From assembly GCF_005222915.1 (NCBI RefSeq), contig NZ_STFX01000020.1, positions 1 through 64,000 of the forward strand: DNA of 64,000 bases, read 5' to 3'. Position 1 is the stretch's first letter, and the number at the start of each line of letters is the position of its first letter. The stretch comes from Rhizobium sp. FKL33 (GTDB lineage Bacteria; Pseudomonadota; Alphaproteobacteria; Rhizobiales; Rhizobiaceae). The notes beneath the pieces were generated by a model, which saw only the letters and a list, made by a program, of their open reading frames with translations, ran no database searches and was not told where the DNA came from. Positions 34,535-43,771 of this stretch are shown here, piece by piece. Both the position numbers and the translations under genes were made by a program.

Positions 34535-35557
34535 GTGTCGAAATCCACCCCCGCAACAATTGAAGACGTCGCCCGCCTCGCGGAAGTATCCATCGCGACG
34601 GTTTCGCGCGCCATTCATACCCCGGAAAAGGTGGCGAAGGAAACCCGTCTCAAGGTGACGCAGGCGATCGCGATCACCGGCTACACCACCAACGCCATGG
34701 CCCGCAGCCTCAGGCTCGGCCGCTCCAACATGATCCTGGTGGTGGCGCCTGACATCGGCGATCCCAATTTCTCCAACATCCTGATCGGGCTGGAAAACGA
34801 GGCGCGCGCGCATGGCTATGGCGTGCTGATCGGCCATACGCAGAACGATCCGCAGCGCGGGCTGGAATATCTGAAATTCCTGAATTCCAACCAGGCGGCC
34901 GGGATGATCCTGTTCACCGGCATCCTGCCGTTTGGCCACCAGACCATGACCGCGCGGCTGCCGCCCAGCGTCGGCGTGTTCGAGCCGGTCTATAATGGCG
35001 GCATTCCCTATGTCGGCGTCGACGACGCCGCCGGCGCCCGCAAGGCGATCGACCTGTTGATCGCCGAGGGCCATCGCCGCATCGCCTTTATCGGCGAATC
35101 CCGCACAAGGCTCGGCCATGCCCGCCGCAAGGCCGGCTATGAAGACGGATTGCGCGCCGCACGGCTGGAGCTCGACCCGGGCCTGATCATGCCCGGCGAC
35201 GGCACGATCGAAAGCGGTCGCCTCGCCGTCGAACAACTGTTCATGCGCGACACGCTGCCCTCGGCCTTCATGTGCGTCAACGACCAGACGGCGATCGGGG
35301 TGATGCTGGCGCTGACTGCGCGCGGCTACTCCATCCCCGGCGATTTCTCCGTCACCGGCTTCGACGACGTGCCGCAGGCCACCTTCATGAACCCGACGCT
35401 CACCACCATCCGCCAGCCGCGCACGGCGATCGGCAAACAGGCGATGGCGCTGCTCTTCAAGCTGCTGCAGGACGAAAAGCCCGAGGAAACCGAGATTTTG
35501 CTCGCGCCGGATCTGGTGGTGCGGAATTCGGTGGGGGCGCCGAAGGGGAGACGGTAA
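34535..35557 (+). CDS. LacI-family transcriptional regulator of the sugar transporter
   Basis: A 340-residue LacI/GalR repressor. The HTH and hinge helix are in ATIEDVARLAEVSIATVSRAIHTPEKV followed by TTNAMARSLRLG, and the rest is a type I periplasmic-binding-like ligand domain (GYSIPGDFSVTGFDDVPQA, TTIRQPRTAIG). The start is GTG 34535, after CCGAGGAC. It is divergent from the ABC operon, and the two palindromes between them are probably its operators, giving repression lifted by the imported sugar. A YcxB-like pseudogene lies convergently just downstream. Confidence 0.94.
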   Translation: MSKSTPATIEDVARLAEVSIATVSRAIHTPEKVAKETRLKVTQAIAITGYTTNAMARSLRLGRSNMILVVAPDIGDPNFSNILIGLENEARAHGYGVLIGHTQNDPQRGLEYLKFLNSNQAAGMILFTGILPFGHQTMTARLPPSVGVFEPVYNGGIPYVGVDDAAGARKAIDLLIAEGHRRIAFIGESRTRLGHARRKAGYEDGLRAARLELDPGLIMPGDGTIESGRLAVEQLFMRDTLPSAFMCVNDQTAIGVMLALTARGYSIPGDFSVTGFDDVPQATFMNPTLTTIRQPRTAIGKQAMALLFKLLQDEKPEETEILLAPDLVVRNSVGAPKGRR

Positions 35558-35566
35558 GGCGATGTG

Positions 35567-36079
35567 CTAAGCCGGCTTGACCTTGGCGGCGAGGATGCGC
35601 CTGAGGTCGTCGATCTGGGCCGCCGTCAGCGCCCGCTTGGGCAGCATGTTGAACAGGCGCGGCCCCTGAAACAGCAGGAACACCCTGTCATTGTCGGCCC
35701 ATTTCAGAAAATCGCTCCAGGGAATGGTCGCGCCGCCCTGCTCGTTGGTCAGGGTCACGTTCTCTTCCGTCCAGGCGACTGTCGTCTCGTAGCGCAGCGT
35801 CTTCTACGCCGCATAGGATTTTCGCGCCACCGCCCACGCCACATAGACATACTGATAGAACGGCAGCGCGAAGCCGAGGGCCATCATAATGTAGAAGGGC
35901 GTGAATGCGGATCGGCTCGACTCCGGCGCGAACAGCGAGAGGACGAAGATGGCGACGATGAGGAGATAGGCCGCGACCCGCCAGCGCGAGGCGAAGGTCT
36001 TGATCGTGAACAGCTTGTTGGCGGCGATGTAGTCATCGGCGGTCAAGGTGAGGGTGATGGTGCGGGTGGGGTCGGTCAT
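35567..36079 (-). pseudogene. YcxB-like membrane protein, interrupted by an in-frame TAG
   Basis: Read from ATG 36079, the frame encodes an N-terminal half (about 91 residues, with beta-strand start TITLTLTADDYIAANKLF and two membrane helices) and ends at TAG (35804-35806) after KSYAA. The same frame continues without shift through KTLRYETTVAWTEENV into a soluble C-terminal half (IPWSDFLKWADNDRVFLLFQGPR...LPKRAL) that is typical of YcxB-like proteins. Together they make about 170 codons, the normal family length, so one nonsense change has split an otherwise intact gene. Read-through or a sequencing error is possible. It borders the AT-rich SIR2-kinase segment. Confidence 0.8.
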
Positions 36080-36526
36080 GGGGGATGGGAGGGTGAGGTT
36101 TTTCAGGTGGCGAGCGGATACGCTTTAGTTTGATGGGCAGTGTTTGGGAAGGGATTGTAGTCGTGGTCCTGCAGATGACGAATCTCCCGCAGGTCAAAAT
36201 GCTGGCAGGAAAGAATGTTTTGATCCGATCTGGTGGTAAGGAAATCCGCCCTCGGGCCGAGAAAAAGAAGGAGATCAACTGAACAGATATTCAGCCCTCT
36301 CCGAGATTATAGCGGCCGTTAGTACAATAATGGGGCGAATTTCAGTAAGCGCGTTTCGCGTTCACCAAAGACCTTCCTGGCGGAGATAGGACGTCTTGGA
36401 AGCAGAGGCTTCAAAGTGCGCGACCTCCAAAACGGAGCCCGACCTCTCAGTTCACCGGCATTGATACTTGTGCTGCCGCCTAAGACGCGCAAAATGGCGT
36501 GAAGCAACCAAAAGGAATCATGCAGA
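36080..36526. other. Intergenic stretch of lower GC before the SIR2-kinase gene
   Basis: No supported gene. A 49-codon frame on the plus strand (about 36133-36281) ends in a lysine/glutamate-rich tail but has no recognisable features. A small hairpin GAAGC-aga-GGCTTC is at 36399-36412. The composition drifts from the GC-rich backbone toward the AT-rich gene, so an insertion boundary may lie here. The promoter of the SIR2-kinase gene should be in the last 150 bases; no consensus pair was found. Confidence 0.5.
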
Positions 36527-38872
36527 ATGACCCAACTCGAGCAGCAGATCTCATTTAAGCGTCTTTCAAAGGTTTACTCAGAAAAAACAAAACGCTTAGT
36601 CATTTTTTGCGGGGCTGGCGCTTCTCGAGAATCCGGTCTGCCGACCTGGGAAGAGTTGGTAGATAAGATCAAATCCTCTTATCTCAGTATTGCTCAAACT
36701 GATATCGGACACAAATTAGCTGAAGAATTAAGTTCACAAATTGATAGTTTACCAGACAATTGGCACAGAATGTCTCGCCTCAAGGAGATTATGGGTGAGC
36801 ACTTCGAAGTTGCTGTACGCAACAACCTGAGTGCTGATGGTTACTCTACGCCGACATTTTATAAAGAAGTTTGGAATTTGAATCCTGACGCTTTACTTTC
36901 TTTTAATCTCGATAATTTTGCAAATAATTCATATGTGCAGATGAAGACTGGAAAGTTGCAAACTCATCTTCTGGGCGTAGATGCGCCGAATAGCCGGGTC
37001 AGTTTAGGCAACGGGCGCCCATTAATCGTCGATTTGCATGGCAACATAGATACTCCAAGATCGTGGATTTTGACAGATGAAGATAGATTAAATCTCCTTG
37101 AGCAGAAACCGTATCTCGAATTTTTAAAAAGCATGTTCGCTCATAACTTAGTTTTGTTTTACGGAGTGGGGGTGAGTGATCTAACTGTTTCAGGTCAATT
37201 AAGTTACCTTCGGAAAATTGGATTTGTTACTGGAGACTACTTCTTAATAAAGAGGCAACCTTCTAGCGAAGACGTTGATTTGATAAAAGAATTGCCTCTA
37301 AACATCATTTACACTGGTGAAGAAAAAACTTGGGAGGTTGGGTTCAAGGAGCTGGTTTCGAGGTTAGTAAAATCGAATCCTCATGAGGAACTAGTTAATC
37401 CGGTAATCTCCATAAAGCCGCTTGAAGATGACATACCTTCTCCTGATGAAATAATAAAATTAGAACCGGACACCATAAGGAAATATCTCTCATCGGCTAC
37501 TAAGCAATTTTATCAAGCAAATGGAGAATTTGACTACGCTGCGTACAAGAACTTTTGCAAAATATATGATACTGCTATTCATATATCGACTAGAGTTAAC
37601 CCGAGCGACTTTAATCAATACTGGCTTGGAAACAGGATCCATGCTGAACTTGGTCGTGGAAACTTTGGGCGGGTCTATCAAGCTTTTGATGCGTCGGAGA
37701 ACTCCATAGCAGTTAAGGTAGCTCATATGGAGGTGCGCGATGATGATGCTATGTTAAACAGTTTCCGGCGGGGTGTTGATGCAATGCGGTTTCTTAGTCA
37801 AAGCGGCATCCAGGGGATTGTGAAGATATTAGATGCCTCGGAATTGCCGCCAAGTATAATAATGGAATATGTTCAAGGGGTGGATCTTCATAAGTACATT
37901 AACGATGGACTTGCCAGATCTGTTATTGAAAAACTATATATATGCTTATGGATATCGAATATCATATTCGATTGTCACTCCCATGAAAGGAGTATATTGC
38001 ACAGGGACCTTCGGCCAAGTAATATAATGATCACGGGAGATTACTGGGATGGTGTTAGAGAAAATGATATAAGAATACTTGATTTCGACCTCTCTTGGTT
38101 CAAAGGCGCATCTGGAACTGAGTTTTATATGAATGCGTCCCAGGCGCTTGGATTTCTAGCCCCAGAACAGATTGATGCTAGATCACGATTTACCAACCGC
38201 TCTGCATTGGTTGATGTGTACGGCATAGCTATGCTTCTTTATTTTATGGTTTCTGGAGAGATTCCGCTTGCTAACGCCTCCAGCCGTGCTGACTGGAGCA
38301 CGCGCCTGAGGGCGGCCAGTGCGAATTTATTTAACAAGAACTGGAAATCTACCAAATACTTATTTGTAAATCTGGTTTTTAGGGCGACAAATGAAATGCA
38401 AACAAAACGTCCTAAACTACCTGATTTTATGGACTCTCTCAAAACATTAATCGGAATTTGTGAAGGTGTTTATCCTTTTGATGTGGATTCTGTAATTATA
38501 GAGATTCTTAGTAGAATTTCTTCAAGTGATTCTGATGTAGGTTATGATATTGACATGAGGAGAGCTTCCTACATATCTCCGGCTGGTACAGCGTTGGAAA
38601 TATATACTGACGGTCGCGATATCACATGCATTCTAAGGCACGCATTGAAGGAGGCGAGTAATCGTGTCACACGAGGTCGAGATCTGTCAGATGCTTTATT
38701 TAAAGCTAAGAGTAAAGTGGCGACCTTTTCTCGGGTTGATGAAAAATTCACAGCGACAGTGAAGGGTGGGAACCAGCTTAAGTTTACTTTTGAGGTGCCG
38801 AACAATATAAAGTCTCTTGAAGCGGTTGCGTCAGGGATCGACTTCGCAGTTGTTGAGATAAAAAAAGGCTGA
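36527..38872 (+). CDS. SIR2-domain and protein-kinase fusion protein (candidate anti-phage defence)
   Basis: A 781-residue protein in two parts. Residues about 20-285 are a SIR2-like NAD-binding domain: FCGAGASRESGLPTW (GAGAS at 29-33), SFNLDN (N127, D129), VDLHGN (H171) and YGVGVSD (213-218). Residues about 365-640 are a protein kinase with all key residues: glycine loop GRGNFGRV (376-383), lysine K397, HRDLRPSN (D494, N499), metal-site D519 in a DFD instead of DFG motif, APE (545-547) and D563. The last 140 residues match nothing I know. The gene is strikingly AT-rich (36841-36900 has 21 G+C of 60) with TTA, ATA and AGA codons, unlike its neighbours, so it was probably acquired. AAAGGAA lies about 10 bases before the ATG. 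SIR2 domains of this type are commonly NADases in phage defence; that role is inferred here. Confidence 0.95.
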   Translation: MTQLEQQISFKRLSKVYSEKTKRLVIFCGAGASRESGLPTWEELVDKIKSSYLSIAQTDIGHKLAEELSSQIDSLPDNWHRMSRLKEIMGEHFEVAVRNNLSADGYSTPTFYKEVWNLNPDALLSFNLDNFANNSYVQMKTGKLQTHLLGVDAPNSRVSLGNGRPLIVDLHGNIDTPRSWILTDEDRLNLLEQKPYLEFLKSMFAHNLVLFYGVGVSDLTVSGQLSYLRKIGFVTGDYFLIKRQPSSEDVDLIKELPLNIIYTGEEKTWEVGFKELVSRLVKSNPHEELVNPVISIKPLEDDIPSPDEIIKLEPDTIRKYLSSATKQFYQANGEFDYAAYKNFCKIYDTAIHISTRVNPSDFNQYWLGNRIHAELGRGNFGRVYQAFDASENSIAVKVAHMEVRDDDAMLNSFRRGVDAMRFLSQSGIQGIVKILDASELPPSIIMEYVQGVDLHKYINDGLARSVIEKLYICLWISNIIFDCHSHERSILHRDLRPSNIMITGDYWDGVRENDIRILDFDLSWFKGASGTEFYMNASQALGFLAPEQIDARSRFTNRSALVDVYGIAMLLYFMVSGEIPLANASSRADWSTRLRAASANLFNKNWKSTKYLFVNLVFRATNEMQTKRPKLPDFMDSLKTLIGICEGVYPFDVDSVIIEILSRISSSDSDVGYDIDMRRASYISPAGTALEIYTDGRDITCILRHALKEASNRVTRGRDLSDALFKAKSKVATFSRVDEKFTATVKGGNQLKFTFEVPNNIKSLEAVASGIDFAVVEIKKG

Positions 38873-39145
38873 GGTGGAGGAGCGGGAGTGTTAATCGGGG
38901 GTGGGCCATTAAAATTTGCGTTCACTTCCGTTAGTAACCGACATTCGGTGCGGGCATCAAGGTGTTTGCGATGGCCTCGCAAGGAACGTTGTTAGAGGTT
39001 TAACTTTGTCTGCCCCCCGTACCCACATCCAAAGTGGTGTTGTTCTCTTTTCCGCCCTACATAATATGTGGCATAGCTTGACGCGAATGCCGAGTGTTGG
39101 CGCAAAATGGCGTTGCCATTTCCAATTCATAATGCACCAAAGCTC
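38873..39145. other. Intergenic stretch after the SIR2-kinase gene
   Basis: No supported gene. The sequence returns from AT-rich toward the GC-rich backbone near 39100. No tRNA, integrase remnant or clear direct-repeat pair with the left flank was found by eye, so the right end of the presumed insertion is undefined. Confidence 0.5.
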
Positions 39146-39171
39146 GGGAGGCGGCGTTTCCGCCGCCTCCC
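39146..39171 (-). terminator. Strong hairpin downstream of xylA
   Basis: A perfect 11-bp stem GGGAGGCGGCG/CGCCGCCTCCC with a GAAA loop on the minus strand lies 14 bases after the xylA stop. The following T-run is weak (GAGCTTTGG), so it may act as a stabiliser as well as a terminator. Confidence 0.65.
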
Positions 39172-39184
39172 TCTGTCTTTCGCC

Positions 39185-40492
39185 TCAAACGTAGCGATTG
39201 ACCACGTTTTCCAACAATTCCTGCTTGCCGGATTTCGGCTGCGGGTTGATGTCCTCGGCTTCGACGCGGGCGGCGATGGCATCAAGGCTTTCGGAGGCCA
39301 GCATTTTCTGGTTTTCGGGCTTGGCCCAGCCGGCGTAGCGGGCGTCGAGGGGGGCGGAGAGGGCCTTTTCCTCGATCATCGCGGCGGCCGCCTTCAGGCC
39401 GCGGGCGCAGCAATCGATGCCGCCGATATGGCCGATCAGCAGATCTTCGGCGTCGAGCGACTGGCGGCGCAGCTTGGCGTCGAAATTGGTGCCGCCCGAG
39501 GTGAAGCCGCCGCCCTGCAGGACCTGGTAATAGGCCAGCGCCATTTCCGGAACATTGTTGGGGAACTGGTCGGTGTCCCAGCCGGACTGGTAGTCGTTGC
39601 GGTTCATGTCGATCGAGCCGAAGATGCCGAGCGCATTGGCGAGCGCCAGTTCATGCTCGAAGGTGTGGCCGGCGAGGATGGCGTGGCCCTGCTCGATATT
39701 GACCTTCACTTCCTTCTCAAGACCGTAATTCTTGAGGAAGCCGTAGACCGTGGCGACGTCGTAGTCATACTGGTGCTTGGAGGGCTCCTGCGGCTTGGGC
39801 TCGATCAGGATCGCGCCCTTGAAGCCGATCTTGTGTTTGTATTCCACCACCATGTTGAGGAAGCGGCCCATCTGGTCCAGTTCCTTCTTGAGGTCGGTGT
39901 TGAGCAGCGTCTCATAGCCTTCGCGGCCGCCCCAGAGCACGTAGTTTTCACCGCCGAGCTTGTGGGTGGCGTCGATGCAGGTCTTCACGGTCGCTGCGGC
40001 GAAGGCGAAGACGTCCGGATCGGGATTGGTGGCGGCGCCCGACATATAGCGGCGATGCGAGAAGAGGTTGGCGGTGCCCCAGAGCAGCTTCACGCCCGTC
40101 TCGGCCTGCTTGCCGGCGAAGTAGTCGACGATCTCGTTGAGGTTCTTGGTGTTCTCGGCGAAATTCCTGCCTTCCGGGCGCACATCGGCGTCGTGGAAGC
40201 AGTAATAGGGCGTGCCGAGCAGCTGGAAGAATTCGAAGGCGACATCTGCTTTGAGTTTTGCCGCTTCCATGGTGTTTTCGAACCAGGGACGCTCGAAGGT
40301 GTTGCCGCCGAACGGATCGGTGCCCGGCCAGACAAATGTGTGCCAATAGGCGATGGCGAAGCGGAGGTGATCCTCCATGCGCTTGCCGAGCACGATTTCG
40401 TCGGGGTTGTAATGGCGATAGGCCAGCGGATTGGTCGAGCCTTCGCCTTCATATTTGATCTTTTCGATCGTGCCGAAAAAGCCAGTTCCCAT
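39185..40492 (-). CDS. xylA: Xylose isomerase
   Basis: A 435-residue class II xylose isomerase, converting D-xylose to D-xylulose in the cytosol with divalent metals. Family signatures include [26 protein letters not shown] with the catalytic histidine (H100) and aspartate, the [16 protein letters not shown] signature, [15 protein letters not shown] with the active-site lysine, and GHTFEHELA and DMNRND metal ligands. Length and order are normal. It is the last gene of a lacI-xylB-xylA operon, 37 bases after xylB. Confidence 0.98.
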   Translation of the reverse strand: MGTGFFGTIEKIKYEGEGSTNPLAYRHYNPDEIVLGKRMEDHLRFAIAYWHTFVWPGTDPFGGNTFERPWFENTMEAAKLKADVAFEFFQLLGTPYYCFHDADVRPEGRNFAENTKNLNEIVDYFAGKQAETGVKLLWGTANLFSHRRYMSGAATNPDPDVFAFAAATVKTCIDATHKLGGENYVLWGGREGYETLLNTDLKKELDQMGRFLNMVVEYKHKIGFKGAILIEPKPQEPSKHQYDYDVATVYGFLKNYGLEKEVKVNIEQGHAILAGHTFEHELALANALGIFGSIDMNRNDYQSGWDTDQFPNNVPEMALAYYQVLQGGGFTSGGTNFDAKLRRQSLDAEDLLIGHIGGIDCCARGLKAAAAMIEEKALSAPLDARYAGWAKPENQKMLASESLDAIAARVEAEDINPQPKSGKQELLENVVNRYV

Positions 40493-40529
40493 AGTGTTTG
40501 CTCCTTGGTTTGGTGTTCGTGGTGGTGTG

Positions 40530-41984
40530 TCAGGCGTTCAGCGCCGCAATCGCCGGATAGACGGCGCGGTAGCGCTGGTAGGCGGTCTCGAAGGCGTCGC
40601 GGAGACCGGCCTCGGGCTCGATGCTGGCTTCGGTCGCGGGCGCGGTGCAGACGGCGATGGGGTCGGCGCCGGTGGCGGCGATGAGGCCGAGGCGGGCGGC
40701 GCCGAAGGCCGCGCCGAAATCACCGTCGGCGGGGATGTCGATGGGCGTATCTAGCGCGGTGGCGATGGCCTTCAGCCAATAGGTCGAGCGCGAACCGCCG
40801 CCGATGGCGGTCATGCGCGGCACGCGCGCGCCGGCGGATTTCAGCGCTTCGAGATTGTCGCGGAAGGCGAAGGCGACGCCTTCGAGCACGGCCTGGGTCA
40901 GGGCGGCGCGGCCAGATTCATGACCGAGACCGGTGAAGACGCCGCGGATTTTCGCGTCATTGTGCGGCGTGCGCTCGCCGGAGAGATAGGGCAGGAAGGT
41001 GACGGGGCCGGGGGCGTTGAGCGTCTCGCCCAGTTCCGCCGTCAGTTCGCCCGCCGATTTGCCTGTCACCCCGGCATGCCAGTTGAGCGCATCGGTGGCC
41101 GAGAGGATCACGCCCATCTGGTGCCAGGTGTCGGGCAGCGCATGGCAGAAGGCGTGCACGGCGCTGGCGGGATTGGGGAGATAGGACGCGTTGGCGGCGA
41201 ACAGCACGCCCGAGGTGCCGAGCGAAACGAAGGCTGCGCCTTCCGATACGGTGCCCATCCCGCAGGCGGAGGCGGCATTGTCGCCCGCGCCGCCGGCGAT
41301 CACCACGCCTGCGCCCATGCCCCATTTCGCCGCGAGTTCGCTGCGCAGTTCTCCTGCCTTCTCCGTGCCTTCCACCAGGCGCGGCATCTGGCTTTCGTCG
41401 AGATCGGTGGCGGCGAGCAGGTCCGAGGACCAGGCGCGCTTGCCGGTGTCGAGCCAGCTGGTGCCGGCGCTATCGGACATTTCCGAAATGTGTTCGCCCG
41501 ACAGCCAGAGGCGCAGGTAATCCTTGGGCAGCAACACCTTGCGGACCTTGGCGAAGATCTCGGGCTCGTTGTTCTTCACCCAGGCCAGTTTCGGCGCGGT
41601 GAAGCCGGGGAAGACGATGTTGCCGGTGAGCGCGCGGAAGCGCGGATCGGCGTCGAGTGCGGCGGCTTCCTTGTAGGAGCGGGTGTCGTTCCAGAGAATG
41701 CAGGGGCGCAGCACCTGATCGGCGGCGTCCAGCAGCGTCGCGCCATGCATCTGGCCGGAGAGGCCGATGCCCTTGACGGCGGCGAGTTCCGCGGGATGGG
41801 CTGCCTTCAGCGCAGCGATCGCCTCTTCGGTGGCGCGGATCCAGTCGGCAGGCGCCTGTTCGGACCAGCCGGACTGCGGGCGCGAGACGGTGAGATGGCC
41901 ATTGGCGGAGCCGATGATGTTCTGATCGGCGTCCATCAGCGTGGCTTTAACGCCTGACGTGCCGAGATCGAGACCGAGATACAT
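40530..41984 (-). CDS. xylB: Xylulokinase
   Basis: A 484-residue FGGY-family kinase that phosphorylates D-xylulose to feed the pentose phosphate pathway. The N-terminal phosphate motif [15 protein letters not shown], the xylulokinase-typical [15 protein letters not shown] (containing the MHG motif with catalytic-region residues), [13 protein letters not shown] and [14 protein letters not shown] near the C-terminus are all present. It lies 19 bases after the LacI gene and 37 bases before xylA. The enzyme pair with XylA makes the xylose assignment firm. Confidence 0.97.
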   Translation of the reverse strand: MYLGLDLGTSGVKATLMDADQNIIGSANGHLTVSRPQSGWSEQAPADWIRATEEAIAALKAAHPAELAAVKGIGLSGQMHGATLLDAADQVLRPCILWNDTRSYKEAAALDADPRFRALTGNIVFPGFTAPKLAWVKNNEPEIFAKVRKVLLPKDYLRLWLSGEHISEMSDSAGTSWLDTGKRAWSSDLLAATDLDESQMPRLVEGTEKAGELRSELAAKWGMGAGVVIAGGAGDNAASACGMGTVSEGAAFVSLGTSGVLFAANASYLPNPASAVHAFCHALPDTWHQMGVILSATDALNWHAGVTGKSAGELTAELGETLNAPGPVTFLPYLSGERTPHNDAKIRGVFTGLGHESGRAALTQAVLEGVAFAFRDNLEALKSAGARVPRMTAIGGGSRSTYWLKAIATALDTPIDIPADGDFGAAFGAARLGLIAATGADPIAVCTAPATEASIEPEAGLRDAFETAYQRYRAVYPAIAALNA

Positions 41985-42003
41985 GTGTGTCCTCCCTTGC
42001 CCT

Positions 42004-43026
42004 TCAGGGCAGATTGTCTTTCAGGAATATGTCGATGCGGATGCGCTCCTGCGCCGCGATCACCGGCAGGCCGTCGGCGCGGGCCTTGAGAACGCGGATG
42101 GCGGAGCGGATTTCATGGCCGGGATCCTGGTTGAGGATCGCGTCGATCAGCCCGTCCTCCAGCGCCTTGCGGGTCAGCGAGCTGAGTTCATGGGCAATCG
42201 CCACCGGATACTCGCCAGTGGTCTGCGGGAGCGCGGCGACGAGGCCGCGATTGCCGGCGCCGAGATTGTAGACGCCGATCAAATCGGGATGATCGCGGCA
42301 GGCCGCATTGAGAAGCGCCTCGACGCGGGCGGGATCGTCCTGGCTCTCCATCACCTCCAGCAGGCGGATATCGGGCGCAATCTCGCCGAGGCGTTCACTA
42401 AAACCGGTAAGACGGTCGCGATGGTCCCCGAGCCGAAGGGAACCCGCGATCACAGCGACGGCGCCCGCGCGGCTGCCAAGGAAACGCCCCATCAGGGAGC
42501 CTGCGGTGCGGCCGGCGGCGAGATTGTCGATGCCGGCGAAATGGTCGCGGCCAGATGCGGCGAGATCGGAGACCAGCGTCACCACGGCGACGCCCGCCTG
42601 ACGGAGCCGCTCCATCCGGGACTGGATCGCAGGCGCGTCGATCGCCACCACGGCGACGCCGGCGGGCGGATTGTCGATCAGCGCGTCGAGCGCCTGGGCG
42701 AGGGCAGGCTCGTCAAAGGCGGGGACCGCGATCAGGCGGATATCGGTGCGCTCCAACGCTCCGCGCAGGCGGGCGGCGGCGACCTCGTCGCGCAGCGCCT
42801 GCATGAAGGAATTGTCGCTTTCGGGAATGACGAAGGCCAGCGCATAGGTGCGGCTCTTGGCGAGATTGGCGGCGGCGACGTCGCGCACGAAACCGATGCG
42901 GTCAATCGCCTCTTCCACCCGTTTGCGGGTGGCGGCGCGCACGCCGGGGCGCCGGTTGAGCACGCGGTCGACCGTGGCGAGGCTGACGCCCGCTTCTCTG
43001 GCGATGTCGTGAACCGTCGGTTTCAT
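42004..43026 (-). CDS. LacI-family regulator of the xyl operon
   Basis: A 340-residue LacI-type regulator. The HTH is in TVHDIAREAGVSLATVDRVLNRRPGV, with the hinge region at about 45-58, and the ligand domain is of the periplasmic-sugar-binding type (AFVIPESDNSFMQALRDE, GVYNLGAGNRGL). It is the first gene of the xyl operon, so it probably autoregulates and controls xylBA; whether xylose or another pentose is the effector is inferred. The short promoter region (43027-43096) contains TACGTA in a LacI-like context but no clear palindromic pair. Confidence 0.92.
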   Translation of the reverse strand: MKPTVHDIAREAGVSLATVDRVLNRRPGVRAATRKRVEEAIDRIGFVRDVAAANLAKSRTYALAFVIPESDNSFMQALRDEVAAARLRGALERTDIRLIAVPAFDEPALAQALDALIDNPPAGVAVVAIDAPAIQSRMERLRQAGVAVVTLVSDLAASGRDHFAGIDNLAAGRTAGSLMGRFLGSRAGAVAVIAGSLRLGDHRDRLTGFSERLGEIAPDIRLLEVMESQDDPARVEALLNAACRDHPDLIGVYNLGAGNRGLVAALPQTTGEYPVAIAHELSSLTRKALEDGLIDAILNQDPGHEIRSAIRVLKARADGLPVIAAQERIRIDIFLKDNLP

Positions 43027-43095
43027 GCCCGCATTTCCTCCCGGCAGGGGTCATAGCGGAGATTATGAGGTACGTAAATCAGAAATTTCGCCGGG

Positions 43096-43129
43096 CATGA
43101 AAAAGCCGGCGAGCGGATGGTCGCCGGCT
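43096..43129 (-). terminator. Rho-independent terminator after the DUF1993 gene
   Basis: On the minus strand AGCCGGCGA pairs perfectly with TCGCCGGCT across an 8-base loop and is followed by TTTTTC. It lies 28 bases after the DUF1993 stop and isolates it from the xyl operon. Confidence 0.88.
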
Positions 43130-43156
43130 CAGAGAATTCTGTCTGGCGATATGGGC

Positions 43157-43660
43157 TCAGGCGCCGAGGAAATCGCCCTTGCCGATCTTCACGCCGTTCT
43201 TGCGGACGATGTCGTAGGCGGTGGTGGTGTGGAAATAGAAGTTCGGCAGGCCGAATTGCAGCAGGTAGGAGGTTCCGGTAAAGGGCAGCGTCGCCCAAGG
43301 GAACTTCACCTCGAACTCGACATCGGCGCGGGCGTTGACGGCGTCTGCCGATACGGCTTCGAACAGCGCTTTGGCCTTTTCGATGCGGGCCTGCAACTCG
43401 GCGAAGCTGGTTTCGGTGTCGGGCAGAGAAGGCACATCCTGGCCTGCAATGCGATAGAGCATGGATTTGACGTGATCGGTGGCGATCTGCACCTGACGGG
43501 TCAGGTCAAACATGTCGTCGACCAGACGGTCTTTCAGCAAGGTCGCGGGGTCCAGGCCATGCTCGGCGCAATGGGCCTCGGCCTTGGCCAGCACCTTCGA
43601 CAATCCCGAAAGACGCGGCAGAATAGACTGGCTCGCGACGCCATGGAGGGTGAGGGTCAT
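43157..43660 (-). CDS. DUF1993 family protein
   Basis: A 167-residue protein of the DUF1993 family, recognised from LHGVASQSILPRLSGLSKVLAKAEAH, the middle block LVDDMFDLTRQVQIATDHVK and the C-terminal PNFYFHTTTAYDIVRKNGVKIGKGDFLG. The fold is expected to be a four-helix DinB-like bundle, but no activity is known. It lies alone between a hairpin and a terminator, 111 bases from the metal-transport genes on the same strand. Confidence 0.88.
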   Translation of the reverse strand: MTLTLHGVASQSILPRLSGLSKVLAKAEAHCAEHGLDPATLLKDRLVDDMFDLTRQVQIATDHVKSMLYRIAGQDVPSLPDTETSFAELQARIEKAKALFEAVSADAVNARADVEFEVKFPWATLPFTGTSYLLQFGLPNFYFHTTTAYDIVRKNGVKIGKGDFLGA

Positions 43661-43681
43661 GATTTTCGTCTCCTGAAGATG

Positions 43682-43704
43682 TCGCGCCGCATCACGCGGC
43701 GCGA
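43682..43704. other. Hairpin between the NicO and DUF1993 genes
   Basis: A perfect 9-bp stem TCGCGCCGC/GCGGCGCGA with a 5-base loop and no T-run on either side. It may be a weak terminator for the nickel/cobalt transporter operon or an mRNA-stabilising structure. Confidence 0.45.
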
Positions 43705-43771
43705 GACGCGTGTAGCGCAGATCAAGCCGAAAGGCAGATTATTCCGGCGAGATATCGGAAATGTGATCGGT

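Noticed and set aside
36133-36281. A 49-codon plus-strand frame before the SIR2-kinase gene
   Set aside because: Weak codon character, no ribosome site and no family resemblance. It is mentioned only in the intergenic entry.
36527-38872. SIR2-kinase protein as an ordinary protein deacetylase
   Set aside because: The SIR2 domain lacks the four-cysteine zinc module of classical deacetylases and has the reduced motif set of defence-type SIR2 domains. The fused kinase also argues against a housekeeping role.
38873-39184. Right-end attachment site, tRNA or integrase remnant of the AT-rich segment
   Set aside because: None was found by eye. No direct repeat pairing this end with 36080-36526 was seen.
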